A stretch of 36,253 nt of DNA from JBAVQS01 sp049694275 (lineage in GTDB: Bacteria > Chloroflexota > Anaerolineae > UBA4142 > SHND01): the NCBI GenBank assembly GCA_049694275.1, contig JBAVQS010000119.1:1-36253 (forward strand), given 5' to 3'. The position numbers and the translations under genes were made by a program. Below the pieces are notes generated by a model. The model ran no database searches. It was not told the origin of the DNA and saw only the letters and a list, made by a program, of their open reading frames with translations. How positions within the stretch are numbered: the first letter of the stretch is position 1; each line of letters opens with the position of its first letter. Shown here piece after piece: positions 1 to 9,545 of this stretch.

Positions 1-18
1 CTTTGCAACAGCCTAAAG

Positions 19-166
19 TTGACCCCGAAAACTGGACACAAAAACGGTTGAAATAGGTGTAAACTACAGTCATGCGAAATCGGTATTCAGCCTCCGAAAA
101 GATGAATATCGTCTTGGAAGTTCTCAAAGAGGACAAACGCATCGCTCAAATTGCCTCTGAGCACAG
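19..166 (+). mobile_element. Truncated IS3-family element (left end and start of orfA)
   Basis: Bases 19-40 resemble the TGACCCCGAAAACTGGACA terminal inverted repeat common in IS3-family elements. A reading frame opens at 72 with the typical orfA N-terminus (RYSASEKMNIVLEVLKED, then IAQIASEH). Homology to the helix-turn-helix OrfA stops after about 31 residues, near base 164, where the usual GVHPNQL continuation is replaced by unrelated lysine-rich sequence. The rest of orfA, orfB and the right end are absent, so this is a dead remnant. It abuts the first gene of the large plus-strand run and marks a rearrangement breakpoint there. Confidence 0.75.
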
Positions 167-187
167 CAAAAAGAAAGGGGATATGAA

Positions 188-595
188 ATGCCAGACAAGC
201 CCGGAGCAGGACAACCGAATATTGTTTTTGCCACAGAAATCGCCGCAGACAAGGCAATGATTCACGACAACGAAACGTTCACGGTCCAATGGGCGGCGTT
301 TAATGCCGGCCAAGCAGATAGCCCGGCATTTACCGATCTGCTGATCATTACGCAAATTCCGGAAGGCTGTCCCGGATCGGATGACCAAGACCATCCAGTA
401 ATATATAACAGCGAGCAAGAGGGAAACCCACAAGACTTTCTGGAGCAACCGCTGGCGGCAGGAGCCGAGGGGAGCATGATGCAGCCCATGGTGGGACCGT
501 TCGCCGCAGGCTCTTATCGCCTAAACGTTACTCTGGCGAAGGACCTCTCTAACACCACAAACTATAATTGTATCGAGATCATTCCGTCTAATTGA
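188..595 (+). CDS. CARDB-like beta-sandwich protein
   Basis: This 135-residue protein starts at an ATG preceded by AAAGGGG about 7 bases upstream. Residues about 15-132 look like one CARDB/APHP-type Ig-like beta sandwich: an N-terminal strand with FTVQW, a middle segment with FTDLLIIT, a G-PFAAGSYRLNVTL segment, and a final strand ending NCIEII. Such domains usually mediate adhesion or protein contacts. No signal peptide or membrane helix is visible, so location is uncertain. It is the first gene of the 18-kb unidirectional run and begins only about 20 bases after the IS3 remnant, so the original upstream promoter or further genes may have been lost. Confidence 0.7.
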   Translation: MPDKPGAGQPNIVFATEIAADKAMIHDNETFTVQWAAFNAGQADSPAFTDLLIITQIPEGCPGSDDQDHPVIYNSEQEGNPQDFLEQPLAAGAEGSMMQPMVGPFAAGSYRLNVTLAKDLSNTTNYNCIEIIPSN

Positions 596-598
596 GGG

Positions 599-847
599 TT
601 GGTCATAATTCCTTTCTGCCGTGCAACTGCGCTGGATAATTTCTCGGCGGCAGTTTTTGATAGCAATTATGAGAATGTGGAATCCCTGGAAATAGCGGCA
701 AATCGAATTGTGACCAAGCCTCGTCTAATTGAAGCGGCGAGACTCAAAGCTCAAAGAGCTGAAAGCGAGTTCGGGACCCGCGTCTCAAGCTGGGAGGTCG
801 ACCTCGGGGGCCCCTCCCGGCAACGAACGAACATTCACGCCCAATAG
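599..847 (+). CDS. Small hypothetical protein (TTG start)
   Basis: This open frame of 82 residues sits between two better supported genes. The only available start is TTG at 599, three bases after the preceding stop. The GAGGG next to it is too close for an ideal ribosome binding site, so translation would depend on coupling to the upstream gene. The middle part (about residues 27-55) is Glu/Ala/Arg-rich and could be helical. I recognise no family. It may be a real small protein, the decayed remains of a larger one, or chance. Confidence 0.35.
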   Translation: MVIIPFCRATALDNFSAAVFDSNYENVESLEIAANRIVTKPRLIEAARLKAQRAESEFGTRVSSWEVDLGGPSRQRTNIHAQ

Positions 848-895
848 CTAACTGGAAACCGACCTATCTCAATCTATTGCGCGAGGAGATTAAAC

Positions 896-1525
896 ATGCA
901 AAATGATGCCATTGGCTCGGCTGACGTAATCGCCCGAGTCAGACCCTCTCAGTCCCTTGTCATGATGACCTTGACGAGTGATATTAATGCAGACCCCATC
1001 ACCTTTAACGGTACTGCATCTGACTTTGAACGCTCACAATCAATTGGCCTGAATGTGAATATTACCCAGGCGAACCTGGCCGCAATCAATCTCCAACAGA
1101 CGGCTCCCGGGGATTGGGCGTTCCTTGATCCGGATGGGAACCCAACCGGGTTTGGCGTCCGAGCGTACTCGATGACCCAGGCCATGGGCAGGGGGTACGA
1201 AATCCACTCGGGCATCTACTTTGACGACCAAGGTAATAAAGCTGAGTTTGTCCTGAGTACGGACCCCTTACCTGCTGCGGCCGTGGTTATCATTGTAGTC
1301 GTGTCAATTGCCGCGGCTGTTTGCCTTGCAGGAATCGCTATTTCGGCGGTCATTGCCGACTGCAAAAAGTCTCAGGCAGATGCAATCGCGTCGTGTGGGG
1401 CTAGTGGCGGTCTTGCTTCAATGAACACCACGGTTGACATTGCGCCAAATTTCGATGTGGCAACAAAGAAATTTACGCTGGGGTGTCGCGTCGAGTGTTC
1501 GGTGACCTGCACTCCAGGGTCATAG
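896..1525 (+). CDS. Unknown protein with central membrane helix and Cys-containing C-terminus
   Basis: This 209-residue protein starts at an ATG preceded by GAGGAG at good spacing. Residues 1-122 look soluble and beta-rich. Residues about 126-154 form a strongly hydrophobic Ala/Val/Ile segment that should span a membrane. Residues 155-209 form a small tail. Cysteines lie at 143, 156, 167, 197, 201 and 205, with the last three spaced C-x3-C-x3-C. No N-terminal signal peptide is visible. I recognise no family. In this operon it could be a membrane anchor, or a substrate of the linked modifying enzymes; the second idea is speculative. Confidence 0.7.
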   Translation: MQNDAIGSADVIARVRPSQSLVMMTLTSDINADPITFNGTASDFERSQSIGLNVNITQANLAAINLQQTAPGDWAFLDPDGNPTGFGVRAYSMTQAMGRGYEIHSGIYFDDQGNKAEFVLSTDPLPAAAVVIIVVVSIAAAVCLAGIAISAVIADCKKSQADAIASCGASGGLASMNTTVDIAPNFDVATKKFTLGCRVECSVTCTPGS

Positions 1526-1553
1526 TCCAGAACACAAAATAAGGAGTAGAGAG

Positions 1554-3788
1554 ATGCTAAAGGTACCAGCTTTTAAACAGTACGATGGCCTCACGGTGTA
1601 CCCGGACAGCGACAGTGACACCGTCTTTTACGCGATCCCCGATATCCCGCGGCTGCGCTATGGATCCGACGGCAAACCCGTATTCTTGTTTCTTAAATAC
1701 CGCGAGGACCCCTCGACGGTCAAAGACGGCGGTTCGCGCGGCGGCGGATACGTTCAATTTGACTGCGAACTATCCGTGCCACAGGCCCAGCTCGACCAGG
1801 TTACGACGGATTTGCAAGACTGGGTCAATCACATCTATATGGCCAGGGGAGAATCCAATCCGCCCAAGGTACAGCTCTCGACGCCGACCTATGTGGACGA
1901 CGACAAGACCTCTGTCCAACTGCTCACCATGCAGCCCAAGCCGGACGGCAGCGGAATGATCACTAATATCATGGGCGCTGGTAAACCTTCGCTCATCGGC
2001 TCGAATATCGCCTCTTTTGCGATGGAGCTGACGCAGCGGGGCGCGGCGCTGATGTGGCAGGCCTTCCAGATGGCGACTCTCCCCATCGCCGTAGTCTATG
2101 ATGTCAAATTCCTCGCGCAGATTCCAGCGCTGAACATGCATTTGTGGCTGAATGCCGGCCAGATGCATACCTATTATGAAAAGGTCACCAAAGACATTGA
2201 CGAGAGCGTTTGGGGTGACGACGATCAGAGCTATACCCGAACGACCCAAGAGATCTTTAGCAAGTACCAGATCGCAGGTGTGGACATTACCGATTGGCCC
2301 AGCGACCTGGGCGCGAACGGCGCGGACGTCGAAAAATTCAAGAAGGATATGATCGAGCAAGGATGGAGCTTGATCGAAGATGCGCTCAAGGACGGGATGA
2401 AGGACAAGTTCCAGGCCACCCCTGATTCGGCAAAAGGGGCGCAGGATGACTACAAGACCACCGTACACGACTATTTTGAGTCGTTTAGCGAAAATCTCGA
2501 CCTCATGTACACACGCCAGTCAGTTATCAGATGGCCGATCCACCCACAGGGAACGATGCAGGGCTTTTTGAGCACACCCGGTCCAGATGGCCAACTGCCC
2601 CGAAAAGAAGATTTTTTCAAAGAGATCAATCTAGACGACCCGTTTTTCAGAATGCTCCAGGTCCGAGCGCGCTGCAACGCCGATTTCGAGAACGATCCGA
2701 TCCATTCGGTCAAGCTCCACGTCGAGTACGGGCAAAAGGCAGCGGATTTTCTCTTTACCAACAGCACCGACCCACAACTATTCCAGGCCTTTATCGATCC
2801 CAATCTCGGCGCCAAGTACAAGTATTCGACCGAAGTGTTTTACAAAGACAGTTCGCGCACGCTCAAGGGGCCGGAGATTACGACCGATGAGACCCAACTG
2901 GTCATCGGCGTGGACGACATGGGATATTTAAAGACCCTGGTTCTGGCGGGCTCGATCAATTGGGGCATTATCGATTCGGTCCAGCTTCACATCCGCTACG
3001 GCGACCCTGGCAACAACGTTCCACAGCAAGAGGAAGTAGTCCAACTGACCAAAGACAGCAAGCAAATGACGTACCAGCGTACGATCTTTGCGCCGGTCAC
3101 GAAACCATACGATTACCAGGCCATTTTCTTCTTAAAGACCGGCCAACAGATCCAGTTCGATTGGACCTCCAGCATCAGCAAGCAATTGATCGTGAATGAT
3201 ATGTTCAATGATTTCATTTCCGTCATGCTGTTGCCATCCGGCTCTGATGCCGTGAGCACGATTGTCGTCGATCTGGATTATGAGGACCCGGTGCACAATT
3301 ACAATGTGCAAAAAAGCATGCAACTAACGCCCAATACGGATGCGATTCCTTGGCTGGTGCCCCTCTGGAAAGGCGCCGCCAAGGACTATCGGTACCGGAC
3401 GTTGATCGTGCACAAGAACGGCACCTCGGATCAGGGTGATTGGCAGAAAAAAACGGGTTCGGGGAGCCTGGTGGTTGGCGAAGTGACGACGGACTTTTTG
3501 ACCGTCACTATTATGCCCTACTTGATTGACTTTAGCACGGTCAAGCTGGTCAAGGTGGCTGTGCATTATGCGGATCCGGCGAACTCCATCGATGCCGTAG
3601 AGGACTTTGTCTTTACCAAGGACAAAAAGACAGACGTGTCCTGGAAGATTCCGATCAAGAACCAGCTGCTGAAGCAATACACTTACAATGCGACGTTCTT
3701 TATGGCCGATGCGAGCACCAGCCAGCGCAAGGTCCCTGACACGCCGATGACGGATGATACGATTGTGCTGGAGATTCCGGCCGCCTAG
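1554..3788 (+). CDS. FYxLP-family protein A (N-module plus four Ig-like repeats)
   Basis: This 744-residue protein starts behind AAGGAG with 7-base spacing. Residues 1-230 are the family N-module: VFYAIPDIPRL, then DGKPVFLFLKYRED, a GGGYVQF block, GKPSLIG, and PIAVVYDVKF. A helical middle (about 230-345) follows. A conserved hinge with LDDPFFRM near residues 360-366 leads into four Ig-like beta repeats of about 95 residues. Repeat marks are V-x-Y-x-DP-x-N, an LTKD turn, and a Y-x-Y-x-FF strand near the repeat end. No signal peptide, membrane helix or catalytic motif is evident. It is the first of six paralogues in this run. I do not recognise a named family; a structural or binding role is inferred only from the beta repeats. 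Confidence 0.88.
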   Translation: MLKVPAFKQYDGLTVYPDSDSDTVFYAIPDIPRLRYGSDGKPVFLFLKYREDPSTVKDGGSRGGGYVQFDCELSVPQAQLDQVTTDLQDWVNHIYMARGESNPPKVQLSTPTYVDDDKTSVQLLTMQPKPDGSGMITNIMGAGKPSLIGSNIASFAMELTQRGAALMWQAFQMATLPIAVVYDVKFLAQIPALNMHLWLNAGQMHTYYEKVTKDIDESVWGDDDQSYTRTTQEIFSKYQIAGVDITDWPSDLGANGADVEKFKKDMIEQGWSLIEDALKDGMKDKFQATPDSAKGAQDDYKTTVHDYFESFSENLDLMYTRQSVIRWPIHPQGTMQGFLSTPGPDGQLPRKEDFFKEINLDDPFFRMLQVRARCNADFENDPIHSVKLHVEYGQKAADFLFTNSTDPQLFQAFIDPNLGAKYKYSTEVFYKDSSRTLKGPEITTDETQLVIGVDDMGYLKTLVLAGSINWGIIDSVQLHIRYGDPGNNVPQQEEVVQLTKDSKQMTYQRTIFAPVTKPYDYQAIFFLKTGQQIQFDWTSSISKQLIVNDMFNDFISVMLLPSGSDAVSTIVVDLDYEDPVHNYNVQKSMQLTPNTDAIPWLVPLWKGAAKDYRYRTLIVHKNGTSDQGDWQKKTGSGSLVVGEVTTDFLTVTIMPYLIDFSTVKLVKVAVHYADPANSIDAVEDFVFTKDKKTDVSWKIPIKNQLLKQYTYNATFFMADASTSQRKVPDTPMTDDTIVLEIPAA

Positions 3789-3896
3789 AGGCCTGGCAGT
3801 GCCTGGCCTATGATATGGTCAAACAAATAGGGATTGGGGTGAGGATGGAAACAATCCTGGGCATGATTCGAACGGAGAGTGGAAAGGGAACCGATC

Positions 3897-6203
3897 ATGA
3901 TCTATTTTGAAGCGCCTTATTTTTCATTTGAAGGGCTGCAGGTTTTTCGTGACCATGCCGATCCACTTCAATATTACTATTTCCCGCAGCAGCCGCGCCT
4001 GGCACTCAACCCCGATGGAACACCGACCTTTCTCTTTATCAAGTTCCGCGAGGATTTGAGCAACCCGCCCCAAGGGGTGGAACCGGGCGGAGGGTTTCTG
4101 AACTTTGATGTGGATTTGAGAGTGGACGACGATACTCTGGCCACCGTCACCCGAAAAATCCAACAGGCGATGAATCTAAGCGACAAGCCGCGTTTGGCAC
4201 CGATTGATTACCGCAACGGCAGAACTCGCCTGATTCTCCTGGATGGCGTCGATCCGAATGCTGATCCCAATGCTTCACCGGGCGCAACGCCAACGCCGGT
4301 GCCGCAGCCCACGACGGCTGGCGGCACGCCGCAGAGCCTGGTGTTTGTAGAAAAGGAAGCGTACTCGGTTACCCCCTCCTTATATGGCGATAACCGCGCG
4401 GCTTTTTCCGTACAATTATCCCCCGCGGGCGCCACTTTGGTGGAAAAAACGCTGGATGCCGCCACTTCCCTGATCGGCGTGGTCTACGACCTGACCTTTG
4501 TCGGCTTGCGCCCGGCATACAAGATTCGGTTGACCATAGCGTGGGACCGCGTCTATGACTATCTGGACCAAAAGTTCAACGCCGGCGCGCGGTGGTACGT
4601 GTTTGCCGTGGATACTGACATTGAAAGCGCCGTGGAGAAACTGATCGAAACTCAGGCCATCAAGCTGGATGTCATCAGTTTCGGAGCGGGCGCGTCTGAT
4701 AAGGACATCATCGCCGAAAAGGACGCGGCGGTACAGTTCGTGAGAAAGTTCATCACGGACAAGTTCTTTGAGCCGTCCATCCCACCCAAAGGGCTGGACG
4801 GTGCGTGGACAGACCAGATTCACAGCGTGATGGACCAGATGATGCCGGTGCACGCGAGCTATAGTTACAAGCACCTGAACCGCGAGGACGCCAAGAAACT
4901 CCAGATTGATCTCACCGAAGAATCGGCCACTGAAATGCGGATTGTCCCGCAGGGTCACCTGGAAGGTTTGATGGATGTGCTCAGGCAATTTCCGCGCGAT
5001 GACTTTGTGCGCGAAATTGACCTGGCGGACCCATTTTTTCAGCAGGTCAAGGTGAATGTGGTCGGAGGCGCGGCCATTGGCTCCGACCAGGTCGATCATG
5101 TCGAATTTCATGCAGAATACGGACCCGACGGGGCCGGCCAACCGCAAGACCTGCTGCTGGACTCAGCCGGGGCGACCAGCACCGTCCAGTGGGCACTGAT
5201 ACCTCATGTCGGACTGAGCTATAACTATCGTTATCACGTTTACTTTAAACCAAACGCGCCGGCCGGGCAGGGCACAAATATCCAATCCCCCGTACTGCAG
5301 AGCAATGCCACCAAGCTGGTCATCGATCCGCGTGACTTGTACCAGATTCAAAAGGTGAACGTGCAGGCTATCAATTTACCCTTCGACCGGTATTCACAAG
5401 TGGAGGTCGCATTGCGCTATGTGGACGCGGTTAATAACCTGACCCTCAAGAATGACGTGATGCTGACCAAGAACAGCCAATCGGGAGACTGGTCCTTCCG
5501 CGTGGCTCCTGGAATATCGCCCAGCTACCAGTATCAATTGACATACTTTCCGACTTTAGGCGCGCCGCTGGTCGAAGACTGGGTTAGTACCAACGATCCC
5601 GCCGTCCTGGTGACCGATCCGACGGCCGGCACCAGGCCGCTTGTGGTGACAGTTATGCCAGCCGGCGACTTTAACAAAATCTTGCGCATTCTGGTGAACA
5701 TGACCTATGACGACAACGCAAATAATGTGCACCAGAGTGACCTCCTCAAGTTTGTGGCGGCCACGGACAGCCAGGATTGGACGGTTCGCATTGCGAATCC
5801 GAACAGCGGCGCTTATGTGTACCAGGTAAGCGTGCTTTACAAGGATGGCACGACGAAGCAATTCCCGGCCATCCCTTCGACCGAGCGTGTATTGTTTGTG
5901 GGCGACATTTTTCAGCGCACGGTACACGTCAAGGTAACGCTGGCAGGACATTCGTTCGAGGACGCAGAGCTGGCCAAAGTGCGCGTGCGGCTGTCATACG
6001 ACGATCCGGCAAACCAGATTCACTCCTCGCAAGAGGGCCTCCTCACGAGCCTGAGTGACAGTTTCGTCTGGGACTATCAGATCAAGGACCCGACCATGGA
6101 TTCTTATACCTTCCAGGTGACGTACATCCGGACCGACGGTTTTCAAAACAACCAGCCACCACGCACCTCGAATGTTGAACTACTCGTGGTCCCCATCCAG
6201 TAA
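3897..6203 (+). CDS. FYxLP-family protein B
   Basis: The ATG at 3897 is chosen over the in-frame GTG at 3879 because AAAGGG lies 8 bases upstream of it; the product is 768 residues. The N-module shows a DHADPLQYYYFP motif, then DGTPTFLFIKFRED, GGGFLNF, PSLYG, and IGVVYDLTFVGLRPAY. A Pro/Ala/Thr-rich loop (about residues 118-150) interrupts the module. The hinge ADPFFQQVKV falls near residues 377-386 and is followed by about four Ig-like repeats, for example one with LRYVDAVNNL and LTKNSQSGDW. There is no signal peptide. It is most similar to protein C over the DHADP and VVYDL blocks, which suggests fairly recent duplication. Confidence 0.87.
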   Translation: MIYFEAPYFSFEGLQVFRDHADPLQYYYFPQQPRLALNPDGTPTFLFIKFREDLSNPPQGVEPGGGFLNFDVDLRVDDDTLATVTRKIQQAMNLSDKPRLAPIDYRNGRTRLILLDGVDPNADPNASPGATPTPVPQPTTAGGTPQSLVFVEKEAYSVTPSLYGDNRAAFSVQLSPAGATLVEKTLDAATSLIGVVYDLTFVGLRPAYKIRLTIAWDRVYDYLDQKFNAGARWYVFAVDTDIESAVEKLIETQAIKLDVISFGAGASDKDIIAEKDAAVQFVRKFITDKFFEPSIPPKGLDGAWTDQIHSVMDQMMPVHASYSYKHLNREDAKKLQIDLTEESATEMRIVPQGHLEGLMDVLRQFPRDDFVREIDLADPFFQQVKVNVVGGAAIGSDQVDHVEFHAEYGPDGAGQPQDLLLDSAGATSTVQWALIPHVGLSYNYRYHVYFKPNAPAGQGTNIQSPVLQSNATKLVIDPRDLYQIQKVNVQAINLPFDRYSQVEVALRYVDAVNNLTLKNDVMLTKNSQSGDWSFRVAPGISPSYQYQLTYFPTLGAPLVEDWVSTNDPAVLVTDPTAGTRPLVVTVMPAGDFNKILRILVNMTYDDNANNVHQSDLLKFVAATDSQDWTVRIANPNSGAYVYQVSVLYKDGTTKQFPAIPSTERVLFVGDIFQRTVHVKVTLAGHSFEDAELAKVRVRLSYDDPANQIHSSQEGLLTSLSDSFVWDYQIKDPTMDSYTFQVTYIRTDGFQNNQPPRTSNVELLVVPIQ

Positions 6204-6232
6204 GCAGAGTTTATAGGGAAGGGTATAGCATC

Positions 6233-8584
6233 GTGTTACTCTTGAAGCCACTTTTCGCAGTTAACCGCGTGACGGTGTTTGGCGACCACGCCGACCCGGA
6301 CCAGTTCTATTACTTGCCCGAGGCGGTGCATCTCAGCACGGATCCAGACGGCCAACCGGAATTCACGCTGCTCAAGTACATGCGCGACATTACCGACAAC
6401 CCGGCGTGGAGCGAGGGGCAACAGTTGGGTGGCGGGTTCCTGATCTTTAGTGTGGACCTATCGCTTGACGACGACACACGCCTTCAGATTCTCCGCCAGG
6501 CGGGACGGTTCAGCGACGCACCGCGGCTGGTGTCGGCGCCTTTTCGAGATGGTGAAGTACGGATCCTCGCGCTCGATGCAACCGATCAGCCGGTACAGGG
6601 CCGGATCCGTTTCGTGGAAAATGTCTTTGGCACGACCAAGCCCTCGCTGTTTGGCGATCTGAAAGCCACCTTCTCACTCGAGCTGTCCCAGGAAGGCGCG
6701 GTCCTGCTGGAAAAGGCCTTTCAGCAGGGCGGCCAACCTATCGGCGTGGTGTATGACCTCAAATTTCTCGGGCTGCGGCCGGCTTTTGATGTGACTGTCC
6801 ATGCCGACTATAAAAAAATCTTTGACGAGTTCAGTGCGCAACTGGCCGGGCAGTATATGATGATCCGGGCCGAGATCGACGCGGGATTCCAAAAGCTGAT
6901 TCAGAACAAAGCGATTGACGTGATCGTCAACAGTTATTCCGACGACGCGGACGCGCGACAGCAGCGCGACCACGTGCTCAAATTCTTTACCGAGGATCTG
7001 TTGAAGGATTTCTTTACGCCCTCGCTGCCACTGCCGGCCGCTCAGAGCGGGGCCATAATGAATAATTTAGCGCCCGGGCTGAACCTGCCGCAAGCGGCGG
7101 GGCGGACGGTCTCGCAGGTGAATTCGGGAGCGACCTCCATGCCTGGCCCAAAGATCCTCTCAACGCAGCCCGCTAACAGCCCGGCTTCCCTTCCCCCGCC
7201 CGGAGCCGACACGCTAGCGCGGAGCGCCGGTACCGCAGCCATTAAGGCTCTCACCGGCAATAATCCATCGGGCAGGACGAGTGCCGGAACTCCTCTGGGG
7301 TTACGTCCTCCAGTCACCGCTGGTCCTGTCAGTGGCGCCGGCCAGCCAGGGGCTGCCGTCAAGACGCCGCCTCAGCCGGCTCCTGGTGGAACAGGCGGCG
7401 CTGGGCATCTACCCGCGCCCGGCCCGGCACAACCCCAACCGAGGGCGAATCCCGTGAATCGGACTGCGGCTCCACCAGTGGCGGGCAACGCGGGAGCATC
7501 AAGCAACCTGGGCATCGGCCTTACACTCCGTTTCATGCACGAGGAGGAGCTCAAGACGCTTGACATGAGTTGGAAAGAATCCACGGCTGTGGAGCAAATC
7601 CATGCGCCCAACGGCAGCTTTGGCGTGATGCTGCGGGGCGTGGACAAGTCCAAACATTTCCTCGCCATTGATCTGGACAGCGATTTCTTTCAACGCATCA
7701 AGGTGATGGTCGATTGCCCGACGCCGTTTGCCTCGCTCGGGCTCAGCGAGGTTACCGTACACATGGAGTACGGAAATCGCGGTGATGGACAGCCCAAATA
7801 TGTGAGCGATGTGGAGCTCAAACCGGATGCGCAGGGCCATATCACACCTCAAGAATTCACGTGCAGCTTGGACGCCGCGCGCCGCTTGAACTATTCCTAT
7901 CGCGTCGACCTGTTTTTCGACCCGAGTTCGAATATTCGCGGACAAAAGACACACTATACGACGGATATGATCTCGAGCGTCAATCGTTCACTCGTCATCG
8001 ATCCGGAGAGCTATGTCGGCCTGCTCAAGGTCAATGCTGTGATCGGAGATATGAACTGGGATGACCTCCCACACGTAGAGGTCAAAGTAGGCTACGACGA
8101 TAATCCTAATAACTTTCATGTGCAGGACTCGTTCGTGCTGACAAAGGACAAGCCTACTTTCGACTGGCTGGTGCGGCTGACCGATCCAAACCAGCTGGGA
8201 TACTGGTATGAAGTGACCTATTTCCTAAAAGACGAACAGACCATCAAACTGCCGCGCCAGAACAGTACGGAACGGAATCTGGTTATTAACGAGCCATGGC
8301 AAGACCGGCTCAATCTCTTGCTGGATGCGCAATTGACCGCCGCCCTCGCGCGTTTGGTCGTGCAAGTGGATTACGAGGATACCGATACCGGATATCGTTT
8401 TTCATCCGTTACGCGTATTACCAACAACACAGAAGTTCCCGCGAACCTCCGCATTCCTATCTTGAACCGTAACAAGCGCAGCTACAATTACCAGATCACT
8501 GCAGTAGGCGCGGACAACTCGGTGCGGCGGGGTAATGCGGTTGCGGCGACGGATAGCTATCTATTGGCTGTCCCACCCGCCTAA
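6233..8584 (+). CDS. FYxLP-family protein C with Pro/Gly-rich linker
   Basis: This 783-residue protein uses a GTG start preceded by GGGAAGGG. The N-module is clear: FGDHADPDQFYYLP, DGQPEFTLLKYMRD, LGGGFLIF, KPSLFG, and IGVVYDLKFLGLRPAF. Residues about 265-425 are a low-complexity Pro/Gly/Ala/Ser linker not seen at this length in the paralogues. After it come the hinge DSDFFQRIKV (near 481) and three or so Ig-like repeats, with motifs such as VGYDDNPNNF and LTKDKPTFDW. There is no signal peptide. The flexible linker separates the N-module from the beta-repeat tail, supporting the view that they are independent functional units. Confidence 0.87.
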   Translation: MLLLKPLFAVNRVTVFGDHADPDQFYYLPEAVHLSTDPDGQPEFTLLKYMRDITDNPAWSEGQQLGGGFLIFSVDLSLDDDTRLQILRQAGRFSDAPRLVSAPFRDGEVRILALDATDQPVQGRIRFVENVFGTTKPSLFGDLKATFSLELSQEGAVLLEKAFQQGGQPIGVVYDLKFLGLRPAFDVTVHADYKKIFDEFSAQLAGQYMMIRAEIDAGFQKLIQNKAIDVIVNSYSDDADARQQRDHVLKFFTEDLLKDFFTPSLPLPAAQSGAIMNNLAPGLNLPQAAGRTVSQVNSGATSMPGPKILSTQPANSPASLPPPGADTLARSAGTAAIKALTGNNPSGRTSAGTPLGLRPPVTAGPVSGAGQPGAAVKTPPQPAPGGTGGAGHLPAPGPAQPQPRANPVNRTAAPPVAGNAGASSNLGIGLTLRFMHEEELKTLDMSWKESTAVEQIHAPNGSFGVMLRGVDKSKHFLAIDLDSDFFQRIKVMVDCPTPFASLGLSEVTVHMEYGNRGDGQPKYVSDVELKPDAQGHITPQEFTCSLDAARRLNYSYRVDLFFDPSSNIRGQKTHYTTDMISSVNRSLVIDPESYVGLLKVNAVIGDMNWDDLPHVEVKVGYDDNPNNFHVQDSFVLTKDKPTFDWLVRLTDPNQLGYWYEVTYFLKDEQTIKLPRQNSTERNLVINEPWQDRLNLLLDAQLTAALARLVVQVDYEDTDTGYRFSSVTRITNNTEVPANLRIPILNRNKRSYNYQITAVGADNSVRRGNAVAATDSYLLAVPPA

Positions 8585-8601
8585 AATAGGGTAGACAAAT
8601 A

Positions 8602-9489
8602 ATGACGAAACGAGCTTTTGTGGTCGGAATTGACGATTACGATAACTGGAACTCGGCCGGGCCACTCGCGTTCCCGAGATTGAAATACTGCGCGGCCGAT
8701 GCAACTGCCTTTGCCATGCTGCTGACGACCTCTTTCGGGTTTGGACCCGATGATGTCATCCTGTGCGAGAACGCAGAGGCGACGTTGCAATCCATCCTCG
8801 GCGGGCTGACGAATCTGTTGTCTCCATCGCAGCCGGGCGATGTGATCTGCTTTTACTTTGCAGGCATGGGTGGGCGCGTGCCGGAGAATGGCTGGGGGGT
8901 CAGAAGCGCGCGGTACTATGATGCGATTGTCCCCTCTGACGGAGCCGGCATGTTGATGGACTATCAACTAGTTGCCCTCGCGCAATCTCTCCTCCCGCCG
9001 GGCGTCAACTTGACCATCGTAATGGACACTTGCCATTCCGGCGCGTCGGCTTCGGATGCCGTGGTCCGATTCCGGGGCTTTGGCTGGAGCGCTGACTTGA
9101 TCGGAGCATTCATCTCCAACTGCCGCACGGTTATTCCCTTCGCCGGTTGGCCCGATCCCAGCGTGCTGGACGGGAATATTTCAAACCCGTTGCGTGCAGA
9201 CCAGAGAGTCACGATGACGACGGATGCAACCAAAGACTCGTCAGCGCAAGCACGAGCATTGCTCCTGTCAGCCTGTAACTATGGTGAGATGGCGGCGGAG
9301 AGCAACAACCAAAGCCATGGCTACCTGACCAATGCACTGCTGGAACTCGCCAACCAGCCCGATTTCCAGATGAACCCGGCGGCATTGCTCCAAGGACTGA
9401 GGCAGAAGGTCAGCGGGTATTCGGCGGGACAGCAAACGCCGCAGCTGCGCGGGAGACCGGTCGGGACGCAGGATGTGTTTCTCGGCTAG
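8602..9489 (+). CDS. Caspase-like (C14) protein lacking the catalytic His
   Basis: This 295-residue protein has the caspase-hemoglobinase fold signature: an N-terminal strand AFVVGIDDY, a FGFGPDDV segment, the strand DVICFYFAGMGGR, the YYDAIVPSD block, and the strand with MDTCHSG. The nucleophile Cys is present at residue 144. The position that should be the catalytic His (consensus SGHG) is Met89. A Cys-His dyad protease of this family would therefore be expected to be inactive or to use another base. It lies 17 bases after protein C and just before a second, more degenerate copy. A role as a structural or binding pseudoenzyme is an inference. Confidence 0.85.
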   Translation: MTKRAFVVGIDDYDNWNSAGPLAFPRLKYCAADATAFAMLLTTSFGFGPDDVILCENAEATLQSILGGLTNLLSPSQPGDVICFYFAGMGGRVPENGWGVRSARYYDAIVPSDGAGMLMDYQLVALAQSLLPPGVNLTIVMDTCHSGASASDAVVRFRGFGWSADLIGAFISNCRTVIPFAGWPDPSVLDGNISNPLRADQRVTMTTDATKDSSAQARALLLSACNYGEMAAESNNQSHGYLTNALLELANQPDFQMNPAALLQGLRQKVSGYSAGQQTPQLRGRPVGTQDVFLG

Positions 9490-9545
9490 TACATTACAAT
9501 GAATTGCCGGCCGGCCTATCTGCTGGGGGGCAAGTGGAGGAGAGG

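Noticed and set aside
1770..2468. A 232-residue minus-strand frame opposite FYxLP protein A
   Set aside because: It is a shadow of the real gene with no start signal or motif.
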